This document shows, in pieces, positions 1-9,215 of a stretch of 64,000 nucleotides of DNA (its first letter is position 1; the number at the start of each line of letters is the position of its first letter). The DNA lies in assembly GCF_018403285.1 (NCBI RefSeq), contig NZ_BOSJ01000001.1:248001-312000 (forward strand). The letters are read 5' to 3'. A program made the position numbers and the translations under genes. The notes under the pieces are model-generated. The model was not told the DNA's origin. It searched no databases and was given only the letters and a program-made list of their open reading frames with translations. This stretch comes from Paenibacillus sp. J45TS6 (lineage in GTDB: Bacteria > Bacillota > Bacilli > Paenibacillales > Paenibacillaceae).

Positions 1-147
1 TTTTTTCTTCAACATTTTGTGACCCTCCCCCTAAGTCCCTCTGTCCTGGATGAAATTTACATCCGCTTTACAATTTTCATTATAAAACTTTTTATTTCGA
101 ACGTAAGGACGACATTTTAGTAATGGAGGGATAAAATCTTCGAATAA

Positions 148-190
148 CAAAAAAAGATCTCCCTACGAGTTAAAGTAAGGAGATCTTTTA
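148..190 (-). terminator. Terminator of pflA
   Basis: The arms AAAGATCTCC (153-162) and GGAGATCTTT (179-188) form a 10-bp stem. On the minus strand the hairpin is followed by a T-run (the A-run at 148-155), just past the pflA stop codon. Bases 1-147 hold no gene that I can see. Confidence 0.8.
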
Positions 191-205
191 AATATCTTAT
201 GTTTT

Positions 206-958
206 TTAGTAAGAAAAATGAAGATTCTGTGATTCCGTACGTCCTTCTTCAATAATGCGGTATGCACGATCCACTTCTTCCTGAGTAGGAGATGGTACTC
301 CTTCTAGCGGGTACTCTTTGCCTAAAAGTTCCCATTTATAAATACCCATTTGGTGATAAGGCAAAATCTCGAACTTTTCGACGCCTTTCAGTGTCCCGAT
401 AAATCGTCCCAAGTTACGCAAATCTTCTTCATCATCATGAATACCAGGTACATATACATGTCTAATCCACATTTTCTTACCATGATCTGATAACCAGCGT
501 GCTGTCTCCAGCATCCGTTCATTGGATTTTCCAGTCAGCACTTTATGCTTTTCATCATTGAAATGCTTTAAATCAAGAAGAACCAAATCCGTTGCATTAA
601 TTAATTCTTCTATACGGTTCATATCATTGAATCCATTGCTATCTAGTGTAGTATGAAGGTTCCAGCGTTTTTTCACTTCTTGAAAAAGGCTTGCTACAAA
701 CCCTGCTTGAAGTGTTGGTTCTCCACCAGAGACCGTCAGACCACCACCAGAACTTTTATAGTAATTCAAGTAAGGCTCAATTTCACTTAGAACTTCTTCC
801 AGTGTCATTGTCTTCCCGCCGTCAAGTGCCCAGGTATCTGGGTTATGACAATACTGGCATTTGAGATGACAGCCTTGCATAAAGAGCACAAAGCGGATGC
901 CTGGCCCATCGACAGTGCCGAAAGTTTCCAATGAATGAATATGTCCTTTTATCATCAT
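206..958 (-). CDS. pflA: Pyruvate formate-lyase activating enzyme
   Basis: This radical-SAM enzyme installs the glycyl radical on pyruvate formate-lyase in the cytoplasm under anaerobic conditions. The SAM/[4Fe-4S] motif CxxxCxxC is visible as C30, C34 and C37 in GCHLKCQYCHNP, after the family N-terminus with TVDGPGIRF. At 250 residues it has the normal length. The start is the first of two adjacent ATGs, 8 bases after AAGG. It lies 44 bases downstream of its substrate gene pflB, so the two probably form one transcript under Fnr control, ending at the hairpin at 148-190. Confidence 0.96.
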   Translation of the reverse strand: MMIKGHIHSLETFGTVDGPGIRFVLFMQGCHLKCQYCHNPDTWALDGGKTMTLEEVLSEIEPYLNYYKSSGGGLTVSGGEPTLQAGFVASLFQEVKKRWNLHTTLDSNGFNDMNRIEELINATDLVLLDLKHFNDEKHKVLTGKSNERMLETARWLSDHGKKMWIRHVYVPGIHDDEEDLRNLGRFIGTLKGVEKFEILPYHQMGIYKWELLGKEYPLEGVPSPTQEEVDRAYRIIEEGRTESQNLHFSY

Positions 959-1002
959 TTCATCATCCTTCCACGCACCCGCTTGTGCGTACTTATTTTT
1001 AC

Positions 1003-3264
1003 TTACATGCTGCCGTGGAACGTACGGTTGATAACATCAAGTTGCTGCTCTTTCGTCAGTTTGATGAAGTTAACCGCATATCCGGATACACGAACTGTAA
1101 GCTGCGGATAATCTTCTGGGTGTTCCATTGCGTCAATCAATTGTTCGCGGTTAAATACGTTAACGTTCAAGTGATGCGCGCCACTTCCAAAATAACCGTC
1201 CATCATGGAAGTCAGGTTTGTTTTTTGGATTTCTTCTTCTTTACCCAGCGCTTTTGGAACAATGGAGAACGTGTTAGAGATACCATCTAAGCTGTGCTCA
1301 TATGGCAGTTTCGCTACCGAGCTAAGACTTGCGAGTGCACCTTTTTTATCACGTCCATGCATTGGGTTCGCACCTGGTGCAAATGGTTCGCCTGCTTTAC
1401 GTCCATCTGGTGTAGTTCCTGTTTTCTTACCATATACAACGTTAGAAGTAATCGTAAGAATGGATTGCGTAGGCATCGCATTACGATAAGCTTTGTGCTT
1501 ACGAATCATCGTCATGAACGATTCAACCAGTTCAACAGCAATTTGGTCTACACGATCATCGTTGTTACCGTAGCAAGGGAAGTCGCCTTCGATCTCAAAA
1601 TCAACTGCAATACCGCGCTCGTCACGGATTGGACGTACTTTTGCGTATTTAATTGCGCTGAGGGAGTCAGCTGCTACAGACAGACCAGCGATACCGCAAG
1701 CCATCGTACGCAGAATGTCGCGATCATGCAGCGCCATTTCAATACGCTCGTAGCTGTATTTATCATGCATATAGTGAATCACATTCAGTGTGTTCATGTA
1801 AAGTTTAGCCAGCCATTCCATCATTGGTTTGAAGCGTTTCATGACTTCGTCATAGTTCAATACTTCAGATGTAATTGCAGGATACTCAGGGCCAACTTGC
1901 ATACCCAGTTTTTCATCCACACCACCGTTGATTGCATACAGAAGTGCTTTTGCTAAGTTTGCACGTGCGCCGAAGAACTGCATTTGTTTACCAATACGCA
2001 TTGCGGATACGCAGCATGCGATACCATAATCGTCACCGTAGATTGGACGCATCAGATCATCATTTTCATATTGAATGGAACTTGTTTCAATCGAAACTTT
2101 CGCACAATACTTTTTGAATCCTTCTGGCAGTTGTTCAGACCAAAGTACAGTTAAGTTTGGCTCTGGAGCTGCACCAAGGTTATACAAAGTATGAAGGAAG
2201 CGGAAGCTGTTTTTCGTTACACGAGTTCTTCCGTCCATACCCATACCACCGATGGATTCAGTAACCCATGTTGGGTCTCCACTGAACAGTTCGTTGTAAT
2301 CTGGTGTGCGAAGGAATTTAACAATTCTGAGTTTCATTACAAAATGGTCTACAAGCTCTTGAGCTTCTTGCTCAGTAAGTGTTCCTTCTTCCAGGTCACG
2401 TTCAATGTAGATATCAAGGAAGGAAGATACACGACCAAGAGACATTGCCGCACCATTTTGTTCTTTAATTGCTGCAAGATAAGCGAAGTATACCCATTGG
2501 AAAGCTTCTTTCGCATTACGTGCTGGGCCAGAGATATCAAAACCGTGCATTTCACCCAGTTGTTTCAATTCTTGCAGTGCACGAATTTGTTCTGAAAGTT
2601 CTTCACGAAGACGGATGATATCTTCATCAATCACATCAACTTCAAGTTCATTTAATTCTCTCTTTTTATCTTTAATCAGGAAATCCACACCGTAAAGTGC
2701 TGCTCTGCGGTAGTCACCAATGATACGACCGCGGCCATAAGCATCTGGCAAACCTGTGATAATCCCTGCTTTACGAGCATTTCTCATCTCTTGGGTATAA
2801 GCGTCAAATACCCCTTGGTTATGCGTTTTACGGATGGTCGTAAACATATCAATAATTTCTTGTGGAAGTTCGAAACCATATGCTTTACAAGCGTCTACCA
2901 TCATGCGAATACCGCCGAAAGGTTGGATAGAACGTTTGAACGGAGCATCCGTTTGAACCCCTACAATTTGTTCTTTCTCTTTATCAAGATAACCTGGTTT
3001 GTGAGAAACGATAGTAGAAGGTGTATTTACATCTACATCGAGAACTCCACCATTTTCTCTTTCTTTTTTGGTAAGATCCATTACGATCTCCCAAAGTGCT
3101 TTTGTATTTTCAGTTGCCCCTGCCAGGAAACTTTCATTTCCTTCATAAGGTTTCAAGTTTTTTTGTAGAAAGTCATTTACATTTACTTCTTTTGTCCATT
3201 TGCCTTTTTGAAAGTTTCTCCAACCGGACTGTACACTTTGCACATCTTTTTCGGTTACCGCCAT
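1003..3264 (-). CDS. pflB: Formate C-acetyltransferase (pyruvate formate-lyase)
   Basis: Cleaves pyruvate with CoA to acetyl-CoA and formate, the central step of mixed-acid fermentation. The start is the ATG at 3264, 5-6 bases after GGAGGG; the reading frame stays open 29 codons further upstream, but without a Shine-Dalgarno site. From this start the protein has 753 residues. The two catalytic cysteines in IACCVSAM are C417/C418 and the radical glycine in RVSGYAVNF is G728, matching E. coli Cys418/Cys419/Gly734 almost residue for residue. All key residues are present. Two Fnr-type sites lie 140-270 bases upstream. Confidence 0.97.
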   Translation of the reverse strand: MAVTEKDVQSVQSGWRNFQKGKWTKEVNVNDFLQKNLKPYEGNESFLAGATENTKALWEIVMDLTKKERENGGVLDVDVNTPSTIVSHKPGYLDKEKEQIVGVQTDAPFKRSIQPFGGIRMMVDACKAYGFELPQEIIDMFTTIRKTHNQGVFDAYTQEMRNARKAGIITGLPDAYGRGRIIGDYRRAALYGVDFLIKDKKRELNELEVDVIDEDIIRLREELSEQIRALQELKQLGEMHGFDISGPARNAKEAFQWVYFAYLAAIKEQNGAAMSLGRVSSFLDIYIERDLEEGTLTEQEAQELVDHFVMKLRIVKFLRTPDYNELFSGDPTWVTESIGGMGMDGRTRVTKNSFRFLHTLYNLGAAPEPNLTVLWSEQLPEGFKKYCAKVSIETSSIQYENDDLMRPIYGDDYGIACCVSAMRIGKQMQFFGARANLAKALLYAINGGVDEKLGMQVGPEYPAITSEVLNYDEVMKRFKPMMEWLAKLYMNTLNVIHYMHDKYSYERIEMALHDRDILRTMACGIAGLSVAADSLSAIKYAKVRPIRDERGIAVDFEIEGDFPCYGNNDDRVDQIAVELVESFMTMIRKHKAYRNAMPTQSILTITSNVVYGKKTGTTPDGRKAGEPFAPGANPMHGRDKKGALASLSSVAKLPYEHSLDGISNTFSIVPKALGKEEEIQKTNLTSMMDGYFGSGAHHLNVNVFNREQLIDAMEHPEDYPQLTVRVSGYAVNFIKLTKEQQLDVINRTFHGSM

Positions 3265-3402
3265 GGTAATCCCTCCAATAACTTTTGGTTTAATCTGGAC
3301 TGATTGAGAGGACAAGGCGTGAAGGAAGGGCCTGGTCCGAACAAAATCCATGAAAACTGTACTCCTACTAACTGTAAAACTGTTACTACAGCTGTCACAC
3401 TA

Positions 3403-3418
3403 TGTGACTATTTTCACT
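3403..3418 (-). promoter_or_regulatory. Fnr-type site, upstream of pflB (proximal)
   Basis: TGTGACTATTTTCACT fits TGTGA-N6-TCACA, the site recognised by Bacillus Fnr, at 9 of 10 defined positions. It lies about 140 bases before the pflB start codon. The rest of the 3265-3636 gap holds a second site and no gene. Confidence 0.6.
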
Positions 3419-3520
3419 TCCTTGCTAGTTATAACCCCTTCTCTTCACTTTTCAAGGGAAGCGACTGTTTCATGGAACTGCTTTACACCTTGAATTATAG
3501 AACATATCTCACACCTACTC

Positions 3521-3536
3521 TGTGATATAAATCACA
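3521..3536 (-). promoter_or_regulatory. Fnr-type site, upstream of pflB (distal, perfect)
   Basis: TGTGATATAAATCACA is a perfect TGTGA-N6-TCACA palindrome between the adhE terminator and pflB. It is 118 bases upstream of the proximal site. It could serve a promoter for pflBA; the transcription start was not identified. Confidence 0.75.
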
Positions 3537-3629
3537 TGGTTTAAACTGTTATTCTATTTTTATTTCTCTGTTATAGTCGGTCGGCAGATCGGTAAGCAAC
3601 ATGAATTCATCCCCTTCCTCCCTTTTATA

Positions 3630-3673
3630 AAAAAAACCGAGCTAACCAGGATTATTCCCTCTCAGCTCGGCTA
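3630..3673 (-). terminator. Terminator of adhE
   Basis: The arms CCGAGCT (3637-3643) and AGCTCGG (3664-3670) are followed on the minus strand by seven T residues. This separates adhE from pflBA, so the two units are transcribed independently. Confidence 0.85.
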
Positions 3674-3686
3674 TTTTTATCATTAC

Positions 3687-6302
3687 TTATTTATCAAAAT
3701 TACCATAGAAAGCATTACGGTACACATCAGCGAGTTCTGTTACCAGAGGTAACTTCGGATTAGCTGTTGTACATTGATCTTCGAATGCGCGGTCTGCCAA
3801 ATAATCTACACGGGATTCGAAATCTTTAGCATCAAAACCTAGTGCTTGGAACGATTCTGGGATGCCAAGTTTTCTGTTCAGATCACGAATAGCTTGAATT
3901 AAGCTGTTTACCCCTTCTTCTGTTGTGCTTGCAGGGAGTCCCAGAATTCTTGCAATTTCAGCATAACGTTGATCAGCTACAAAGTGTGCATATTTAGGGA
4001 AAGATGCAAATTTTGTTGGTTTTTTCGCGTTATAACGAATAACATGCGGCATCAAGATTGCATTCGTACGTCCATGAGCAGTATGGTACTGTCCTCCCCA
4101 TTTATGGGCAAGGGAATGGTTAATTCCAAGGAATGCATTTGCAAACGCCATACCTGCAATGGTCGACGCATTATGCATTTTTTCTCTAGCCAGTTTATCC
4201 CCGGTAAGTGCAGATGCTTCGAGATATTCAAATACAAGCTGGATGGCTTTAATTGCAAGTCCGTCTGTATAGTCATTCGCCATTACTGATACATATGCTT
4301 CAATTGCATGGGTAAGTACATCCATTCCTGTATCAGCAACTGCTGTTTTAGGCAAACTATAAACGAACTCAGGATCTACAATTGCTACATCAGGCGTAAG
4401 CTCATAATCAGCCAGCGGATATTTCGTGTTGCCATTGTTCTTGTCGGTAATAACCGCAAACGAAGTAACTTCAGAACCCGTACCCGAAGTGGTTGGGATT
4501 GCAACAAATTGTGCTTTTTGTCCCAGACGCGGATATTTGTAAATCCGTTTACGAATATCCATGAATTTTTGTTTTAAGTTGTGGAAACTTGTATCTGGGT
4601 ACTCGTAGAACAGCCACATTGCTTTGGCAGCATCCATTGGCGAACCTCCGCCAAGAGCAATAATACAGTCAGGTTGGAATTGATTCATTAGTTCCGTACC
4701 GCGTTCTACCGTTGTTGTCGATGGATCTGGCTCTACATCAGAGAATACTTCAATGGCAACAGGCACACGGCGCTGACGAAGGTAATGTTCTACTTTTTCC
4801 ACATAACCGAGTTTTACCATCATTGGGTCAGTAACGATGAGAATACGGGAAATATCCGGCATTTTGGCAAGATATTGAGTAGCACCTTTTTCAAAGTACA
4901 CTTTGTTTGGAACTTTAAACCATTGCATATTCACAGTTCTCCGCGCCACCCTTTTTACGTTAATTAGATTGACTGCTGTCACATTAGAAGAAGTCGAGTT
5001 ACGACCATACGATCCGCAGCCGAGGGTAAGGGAAGGAATATTAGAATTATAAATATCACCAATGGCCCCATGCGTCGAAGGCGAATTTACCAGAATACGG
5101 CATGTTGGCAGACGATCTGCAAAACGATTAATCACATCATCATTATTGGAATGAATAACCGAAGAGTGACCCATTCCGCCAAAAGCAACGATTTCAGCTG
5201 CACGTTCAATCCCTTGTTCTGCTGTTTTTACTTTGTAGCAAGCAAGTACCGGGCTAAGTTTTTCTGCGGAAAGCGGGAATTTCGGACCTACACCGTCAAT
5301 TTCTGCAATCAGGATTTTTGTTCCTTCTGGAACATGGATTCCGCACATTTGAGCAATTTTCACAGCGGACTGTCCTACAATTTTTGGATTAACAGCACAT
5401 TTCTCAGCGATAATTGTACCTGCGGTAAGTTTTGCTGTTTCTTCTTTCGTTACAAAATAACATCCATTGTCGATTAACAATTTTTTAACTTCATTGTAGA
5501 TTGGTTCTTCGATAATAACAGCTTGCTCAGATGCACAGATCATTCCGTTATCAAAAGATTTAGACAAGATCAGATCATTCACCGCTTGTTTCAAGTCAGC
5601 TGTTTTTTCAATGAAGCAAGGAACGTTACCAGGTCCTACGCCGAGAGCTGGTTTACCGCAGCTGTATGCTGCTTTTACCATTGCTCCCCCACCTGTAGCA
5701 AGGATCAGCGCAATGTCAGGATGATTCATAAGTTCATTTGTTTTCTCCATGGAAGGTTCATCGATCCACTGGATACAATCCGCTGGTGCTCCTTCTTTGA
5801 TCGCTGCGTCTCTTAAGATGCGTGCTGCTTCACGGCTGCAATTTTGTGCAGATGGATGGAAACCAAAAATAATCGGATTACGTGTTTTGATAGCAATAAG
5901 TGCTTTAAACATCGTAGTGGAAGTCGGATTTGTTACAGGTGTAATCCCCATAATTACGCCGACAGGTTCAGCAATCTTTTGGCAGTTTTCAAATTCGTTG
6001 TCTTCAATGACACCGACTGTTTTATCGTATTTAATTCCGTTATAGATATATTCTGTAGCGAAAATATTTTTAATAATTTTGTCTTCATAAACACCGCGTC
6101 CTGTTTCTTCTACAGCGAGTTTAGCCAGGTGCATGTGTTTGTCTAAACCTGCAAGTGCCATTGCCTGAACAATGCGGTCGATTGCAGCTTGATCTAGTTC
6201 CATAAATGATTCGAGAGCTTTCTTTCCTTTTAGTACGATTTCATTAATGTAATCCTTGGCAGTTGTTTCCTTTTGTACTACTTCATTTTTATTAACGGCC
6301 AT
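3687..6302 (-). CDS. adhE: Bifunctional acetaldehyde-CoA/alcohol dehydrogenase
   Basis: Reduces acetyl-CoA through acetaldehyde to ethanol, regenerating NAD+ during fermentation. The N-terminal half is a CoA-acylating aldehyde dehydrogenase with the catalytic cysteine in FDNGMICASEQ (about residue 256). The C-terminal half is an iron-dependent alcohol dehydrogenase with the nucleotide motif GGGSPMDAAK and the His-rich metal segment around HSLAHKWGGQYH. I start at the ATG at 6302: AGGAGG abuts an earlier in-frame ATG (6311) but sits 9 bases before this one. The 871-residue length is normal for the fusion. Three Fnr-type sites lie upstream, so it is expected to be induced without oxygen. Confidence 0.96.
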   Translation of the reverse strand: MAVNKNEVVQKETTAKDYINEIVLKGKKALESFMELDQAAIDRIVQAMALAGLDKHMHLAKLAVEETGRGVYEDKIIKNIFATEYIYNGIKYDKTVGVIEDNEFENCQKIAEPVGVIMGITPVTNPTSTTMFKALIAIKTRNPIIFGFHPSAQNCSREAARILRDAAIKEGAPADCIQWIDEPSMEKTNELMNHPDIALILATGGGAMVKAAYSCGKPALGVGPGNVPCFIEKTADLKQAVNDLILSKSFDNGMICASEQAVIIEEPIYNEVKKLLIDNGCYFVTKEETAKLTAGTIIAEKCAVNPKIVGQSAVKIAQMCGIHVPEGTKILIAEIDGVGPKFPLSAEKLSPVLACYKVKTAEQGIERAAEIVAFGGMGHSSVIHSNNDDVINRFADRLPTCRILVNSPSTHGAIGDIYNSNIPSLTLGCGSYGRNSTSSNVTAVNLINVKRVARRTVNMQWFKVPNKVYFEKGATQYLAKMPDISRILIVTDPMMVKLGYVEKVEHYLRQRRVPVAIEVFSDVEPDPSTTTVERGTELMNQFQPDCIIALGGGSPMDAAKAMWLFYEYPDTSFHNLKQKFMDIRKRIYKYPRLGQKAQFVAIPTTSGTGSEVTSFAVITDKNNGNTKYPLADYELTPDVAIVDPEFVYSLPKTAVADTGMDVLTHAIEAYVSVMANDYTDGLAIKAIQLVFEYLEASALTGDKLAREKMHNASTIAGMAFANAFLGINHSLAHKWGGQYHTAHGRTNAILMPHVIRYNAKKPTKFASFPKYAHFVADQRYAEIARILGLPASTTEEGVNSLIQAIRDLNRKLGIPESFQALGFDAKDFESRVDYLADRAFEDQCTTANPKLPLVTELADVYRNAFYGNFDK

Positions 6303-6387
6303 GTGATTCATCCTCCTACCAAAATGTCTATATATTTTGTTTCTCTCTTTCTACGAGATCATAGTATCATAATAAAAATATAAAGTT

Positions 6388-6403
6388 TGTGATTATTTTC
6401 ACA
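6388..6403 (-). promoter_or_regulatory. Fnr-type site 1 of adhE
   Basis: TGTGATTATTTTCACA is a perfect TGTGA-N6-TCACA palindrome. A possible minus-strand -10 (TACTAT, 6366-6361) would put the site near -41.5, the usual position for activation by Crp/Fnr proteins. Confidence 0.75.
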
Positions 6404-6408
6404 TATTT

Positions 6409-6424
6409 TGTGAATGTCTTCACA
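6409..6424 (-). promoter_or_regulatory. Fnr-type site 2 of adhE
   Basis: TGTGAATGTCTTCACA is a second perfect TGTGA-N6-TCACA palindrome. It is offset exactly 21 bases, two helical turns, from site 1. Confidence 0.75.
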
Positions 6425-6448
6425 AAGTTTACGGGTACGCCTTTCAGT

Positions 6449-6464
6449 AGTGAAATGAATCACA
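6449..6464 (-). promoter_or_regulatory. Fnr-type site 3 of adhE
   Basis: AGTGAAATGAATCACA matches TGTGA-N6-TCACA at 9 of 10 defined positions, 40 bases beyond site 2. It is about equally distant from the divergent fnr gene and could also act there. The remainder of 6303-6617 holds no gene. Confidence 0.55.
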
Positions 6465-6617
6465 AAGTTTAGAATTTCGTCACAGTTTCCCTCTCTTCAA
6501 GGCCCAAAAATCATATTCATAAGTATATACTTGAGGTATTCAAAGACTTAAATCACATTAACAAATGACTGTTCTCATGTTAAGGAACTTATTTACGATA
6601 AAAGCTAGGGGGAAATC

Positions 6618-7340
6618 ATGATGACTTATACAAATGTATTAGAAAAGACCGAAGGAAATACCAGTTGTTTTTCTAAGGAAAATTTGAACCGCCTTTTTGA
6701 CTCCATGAAGGAACGAACTTTCCCCCAAGGATCTCATCTTTTCTGGGAAGGAGACACTGCAGATAAACTCTTCTATATAAAGAAGGGTCGGATTAAAGTC
6801 ACTAAATCAACAGATGAAGGTAAAGAACTCATCATGTACATCCATCAAGATGGAGATATGACAGGTCATGCAGACCCCTTCTTCTCAAGTCGACACAGTT
6901 TCTCTGCAGAAGCGCTTGAGGAAAGTGAAGTTGGCATTATTGAAACCGCTGATCTTGAATTGTTAATAGGGTTATACGGTGACTTCGCAATTGACTTTAT
7001 GAAATGGATGGGAATTTACCACCGTATTACACAGACTAAATTCCGTGATCTTATGATGTATGGTAAGCAAGGAGCTCTATGTTCTACACTGATTCGCCTC
7101 GGCAATACTTACGGTGAGCAACAAGCCGATGGAAGTATTCGCATTAATAAGAAATTGACGCACACTGACCTCTCTAACATGATTGGAGCTACAAGAGAAA
7201 GCGTAAACCGAATGCTCGGGGAGCTTCGAAAAAAAGGTTCTCTTGCTTATGAAGGTGGCTACATTATCATTAAAGAACTAAATTCTCTTCGTGAAATTTG
7301 CAGATGTGAACAATGCCCCATCGAAATTTGCCGTATTTAG
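6618..7340 (+). CDS. fnr: Fnr, anaerobic Crp/Fnr-family regulator
   Basis: Oxygen-sensing DNA-binding activator. It has an N-terminal cyclic-nucleotide-type β-roll (about residues 15-130), a dimerisation helix and a C-terminal winged helix-turn-helix whose recognition helix contains RESVNR. The C-terminus carries C230-x2-C233-x4-C238. In B. subtilis Fnr the [4Fe-4S] cluster is held by C227, C230, C235 and D141. The same +3 offset puts an aspartate at D144 here, so the complete ligand set is present. The 240-residue length is right. AGGGGG precedes the ATG. It is divergent from adhE, and the sites at adhE and pflB match the known Fnr palindrome. Confidence 0.93.
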   Translation: MMTYTNVLEKTEGNTSCFSKENLNRLFDSMKERTFPQGSHLFWEGDTADKLFYIKKGRIKVTKSTDEGKELIMYIHQDGDMTGHADPFFSSRHSFSAEALEESEVGIIETADLELLIGLYGDFAIDFMKWMGIYHRITQTKFRDLMMYGKQGALCSTLIRLGNTYGEQQADGSIRINKKLTHTDLSNMIGATRESVNRMLGELRKKGSLAYEGGYIIIKELNSLREICRCEQCPIEICRI

Positions 7341-7344
7341 AATA

Positions 7345-7383
7345 GAAAGAAGCCGGTTCCTCCCAGAGGAATCGGCTTCTTTC
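7345..7383. terminator. Bidirectional terminator between fnr and the DUF4430-like gene
   Basis: GAAAGAAGCCGGTTCCTC pairs with GAGGAATCGGCTTCTTTC, a long stem with one weak pair. It lies between two convergent genes and is followed by T-rich sequence on the plus strand. Confidence 0.8.
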
Positions 7384-7419
7384 ATTCTTCACACATTCTT
7401 TATACGATTCTGTGTTTTA

Positions 7420-8130
7420 TTAGATTTTCTCTACGATTTCAATCCGCACTTCATCGCCTGGATCTAAAACCATATCAAGTCCATGTTCAGCAAGTTCCTT
7501 GTTATTCACCTTCATCATCCATCTCTCCGATATTCGAGGGGTATAACCACTTATAGATTGAAGATGCTTCTTATTATCGGACAACTGCACAGAATCTGTA
7601 CTCATTAGTAGATCTCTAACCGTGAGCGTGGGATCATACAGCCTTGCTATAGTAAATCGTAATTCCGGATTATTTGATCCGCCACTTAACTCCAGAGTAA
7701 CCCCTGATCCACCCGTTTGGCTCATATCTATAGGTGTCGCAGGTACTACGGACAGTTTGAGTGAATCTTTGTCTTTTATGGATTGTCCCCACATATCAGC
7801 ACTGATTTCTTTATTGTTTTTCTCTACCTTCCACTGTAACGTATCATCAAGTACAGTAGATCCGACCGAAATAATCTGATTTGACTCCTTCGATAAATTC
7901 GCTACACGGTCCAGCGCTTCATAAACCGTCATACCTTCATCATAACGTAAATGCAAGGATTGATTCATAGACGGTATAAAAAATCCACCTTCCACAATCA
8001 TGTTCACCTCACCTGGTGTTCCTTCCTCGGCTCCACCTACGTCTTCATTCCATACACTGCAACCCGAAATCAACATAACGAGCACGACCAGAATGATAGA
8101 TGGGATTGTAATTGGATTTCGCACTTTCAT
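7420..8130 (-). CDS. DUF4430-like lipoprotein
   Basis: A secreted lipoprotein of 236 residues. The N-terminus has a basic stretch, a hydrophobic segment and the lipobox LISGC, so Cys24 is probably lipidated and the protein held on the outer face of the membrane. The mature part seems to contain two copies of a β-grasp-like unit of the kind seen in DUF4430 and the transcobalamin C-terminal domain: one starts near GMTVYEALDRVA, the other near LTVRDLLMSTD and ends with WMMKVNNKEL and DPGDEVRIEIV. The ligand is unknown. It stands alone; AAGGTGGTGA precedes the ATG. Confidence 0.65.
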   Translation of the reverse strand: MKVRNPITIPSIILVVLVMLISGCSVWNEDVGGAEEGTPGEVNMIVEGGFFIPSMNQSLHLRYDEGMTVYEALDRVANLSKESNQIISVGSTVLDDTLQWKVEKNNKEISADMWGQSIKDKDSLKLSVVPATPIDMSQTGGSGVTLELSGGSNNPELRFTIARLYDPTLTVRDLLMSTDSVQLSDNKKHLQSISGYTPRISERWMMKVNNKELAEHGLDMVLDPGDEVRIEIVEKI

Positions 8131-8267
8131 GCTATCACCACCTTACTTTTTTTGGCCTCAGTCTATGAGCAATTGTGTGGTTCATTTAATGATTGCTAAA
8201 ATTAGACAATATCCGTCAATTACATAACTCTAGCATACTATTATCTATACCTTGAGAGCAACTAATG

Positions 8268-8293
8268 ACAAAAAAAGCCCTAGGAAGGGCTTC
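8268..8293 (-). terminator. Terminator of the 242-residue hypothetical gene
   Basis: The arms AAGCCCT (8275-8281) and AGGGCTT (8286-8292) are followed by seven T residues on the minus strand. Confidence 0.8.
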
Positions 8294-8308
8294 ATATTAT
8301 TAATGAGA

Positions 8309-9037
8309 TTATTCTACTGCAGCTTGCATAAAGATCCGCGTTCCAGACCTGTTCTTTATGTAAGGTCCAAGCCCTTTAAACTGCCGATCCGATATATATA
8401 CTCCCGTTGTTAAGCGCTCCTCAACCATTTCAGATTCAGCGGAATAAACAACCGAAGAAGTGCGTAAATTCTCCTGATAGATGGGAATAGACAGATTTCG
8501 TTTACGATACGCTTTACCACAAGTACGTAACGGTCTCTCTGAAAAATAAGTAGGCACAAAATAGGCTGCTATAATATCAAGTTCTTCCTCTGAATAAAAG
8601 CTATCTTCCCCGAGAAAAGGATGCAACAGCCTTATTTCTTCATATTGTGACCAGATCAGTGCTTGTAAACATAGACTAATTAACGAAGTAATGGTATTTT
8701 CACTTGTGCTAGAAGATAGATCGCTGGAAGGGTGAAACTCCAAGAGATTAAGTCTTGTTTTCACATCTGTAATTGTCGAGGGATTCTCTGTACTTTCTGG
8801 CGTATACTCACTTCCAAGAAACTTCCATCCTTTTATTGTATATATCCATTTTTGAAAATAAGTACGTGGAACCTGTTGGAAAGCGGTGGGATAACTGAGG
8901 TCTATAGAGAGATAATACTGTCTAGCCATCGTGGCTGCTCTGTCATAGATCGACTGAACTTGTAAGGATGCACGTTCGAGCACGTCAACTTCGCGTTTTG
9001 GGTAACCCACTTTTCGGGACACGATATTTTTATTCAT
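8309..9037 (-). CDS. Hypothetical protein, 242 residues
   Basis: I do not recognise the family. The reading frame is well supported by GGGAGG eight bases before the ATG and by a terminator directly downstream. The protein is soluble-looking and rich in aromatic residues, with no signal peptide or membrane segment. It has a helical N-terminus, a Ser/Thr-rich middle (about residues 80-115) and a basic C-terminal third. It sits alone between a lipoprotein gene and an HxlR regulator; nothing in the context suggests a role. Confidence 0.6.
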   Translation of the reverse strand: MNKNIVSRKVGYPKREVDVLERASLQVQSIYDRAATMARQYYLSIDLSYPTAFQQVPRTYFQKWIYTIKGWKFLGSEYTPESTENPSTITDVKTRLNLLEFHPSSDLSSSTSENTITSLISLCLQALIWSQYEEIRLLHPFLGEDSFYSEEELDIIAAYFVPTYFSERPLRTCGKAYRKRNLSIPIYQENLRTSSVVYSAESEMVEERLTTGVYISDRQFKGLGPYIKNRSGTRIFMQAAVE

Positions 9038-9215
9038 GTGATCAGCCTCCCTACGCCAAATTCATTTCTTCGAAATTATACTCGAAAATCCGCCTAGAGG
9101 TGCATGGACTACTTCTATTTGAAGAAAAACTCCTTATTTTCGGTTTAGGAAAATAAAGAGTCTTAGGAGCAAAAACTTACCCTATTGTGCTTTGTTTTTA
9201 CTGCAATTCTTTGTG

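Noticed and set aside
1294-1956. Long plus-strand open frame opposite pflB (220 codons)
   Set aside because: It lies wholly within pflB on the other strand, has no ribosome-binding site or protein-like composition, and is a shadow of the real gene, as are similar frames opposite adhE, prkC and the helicase.
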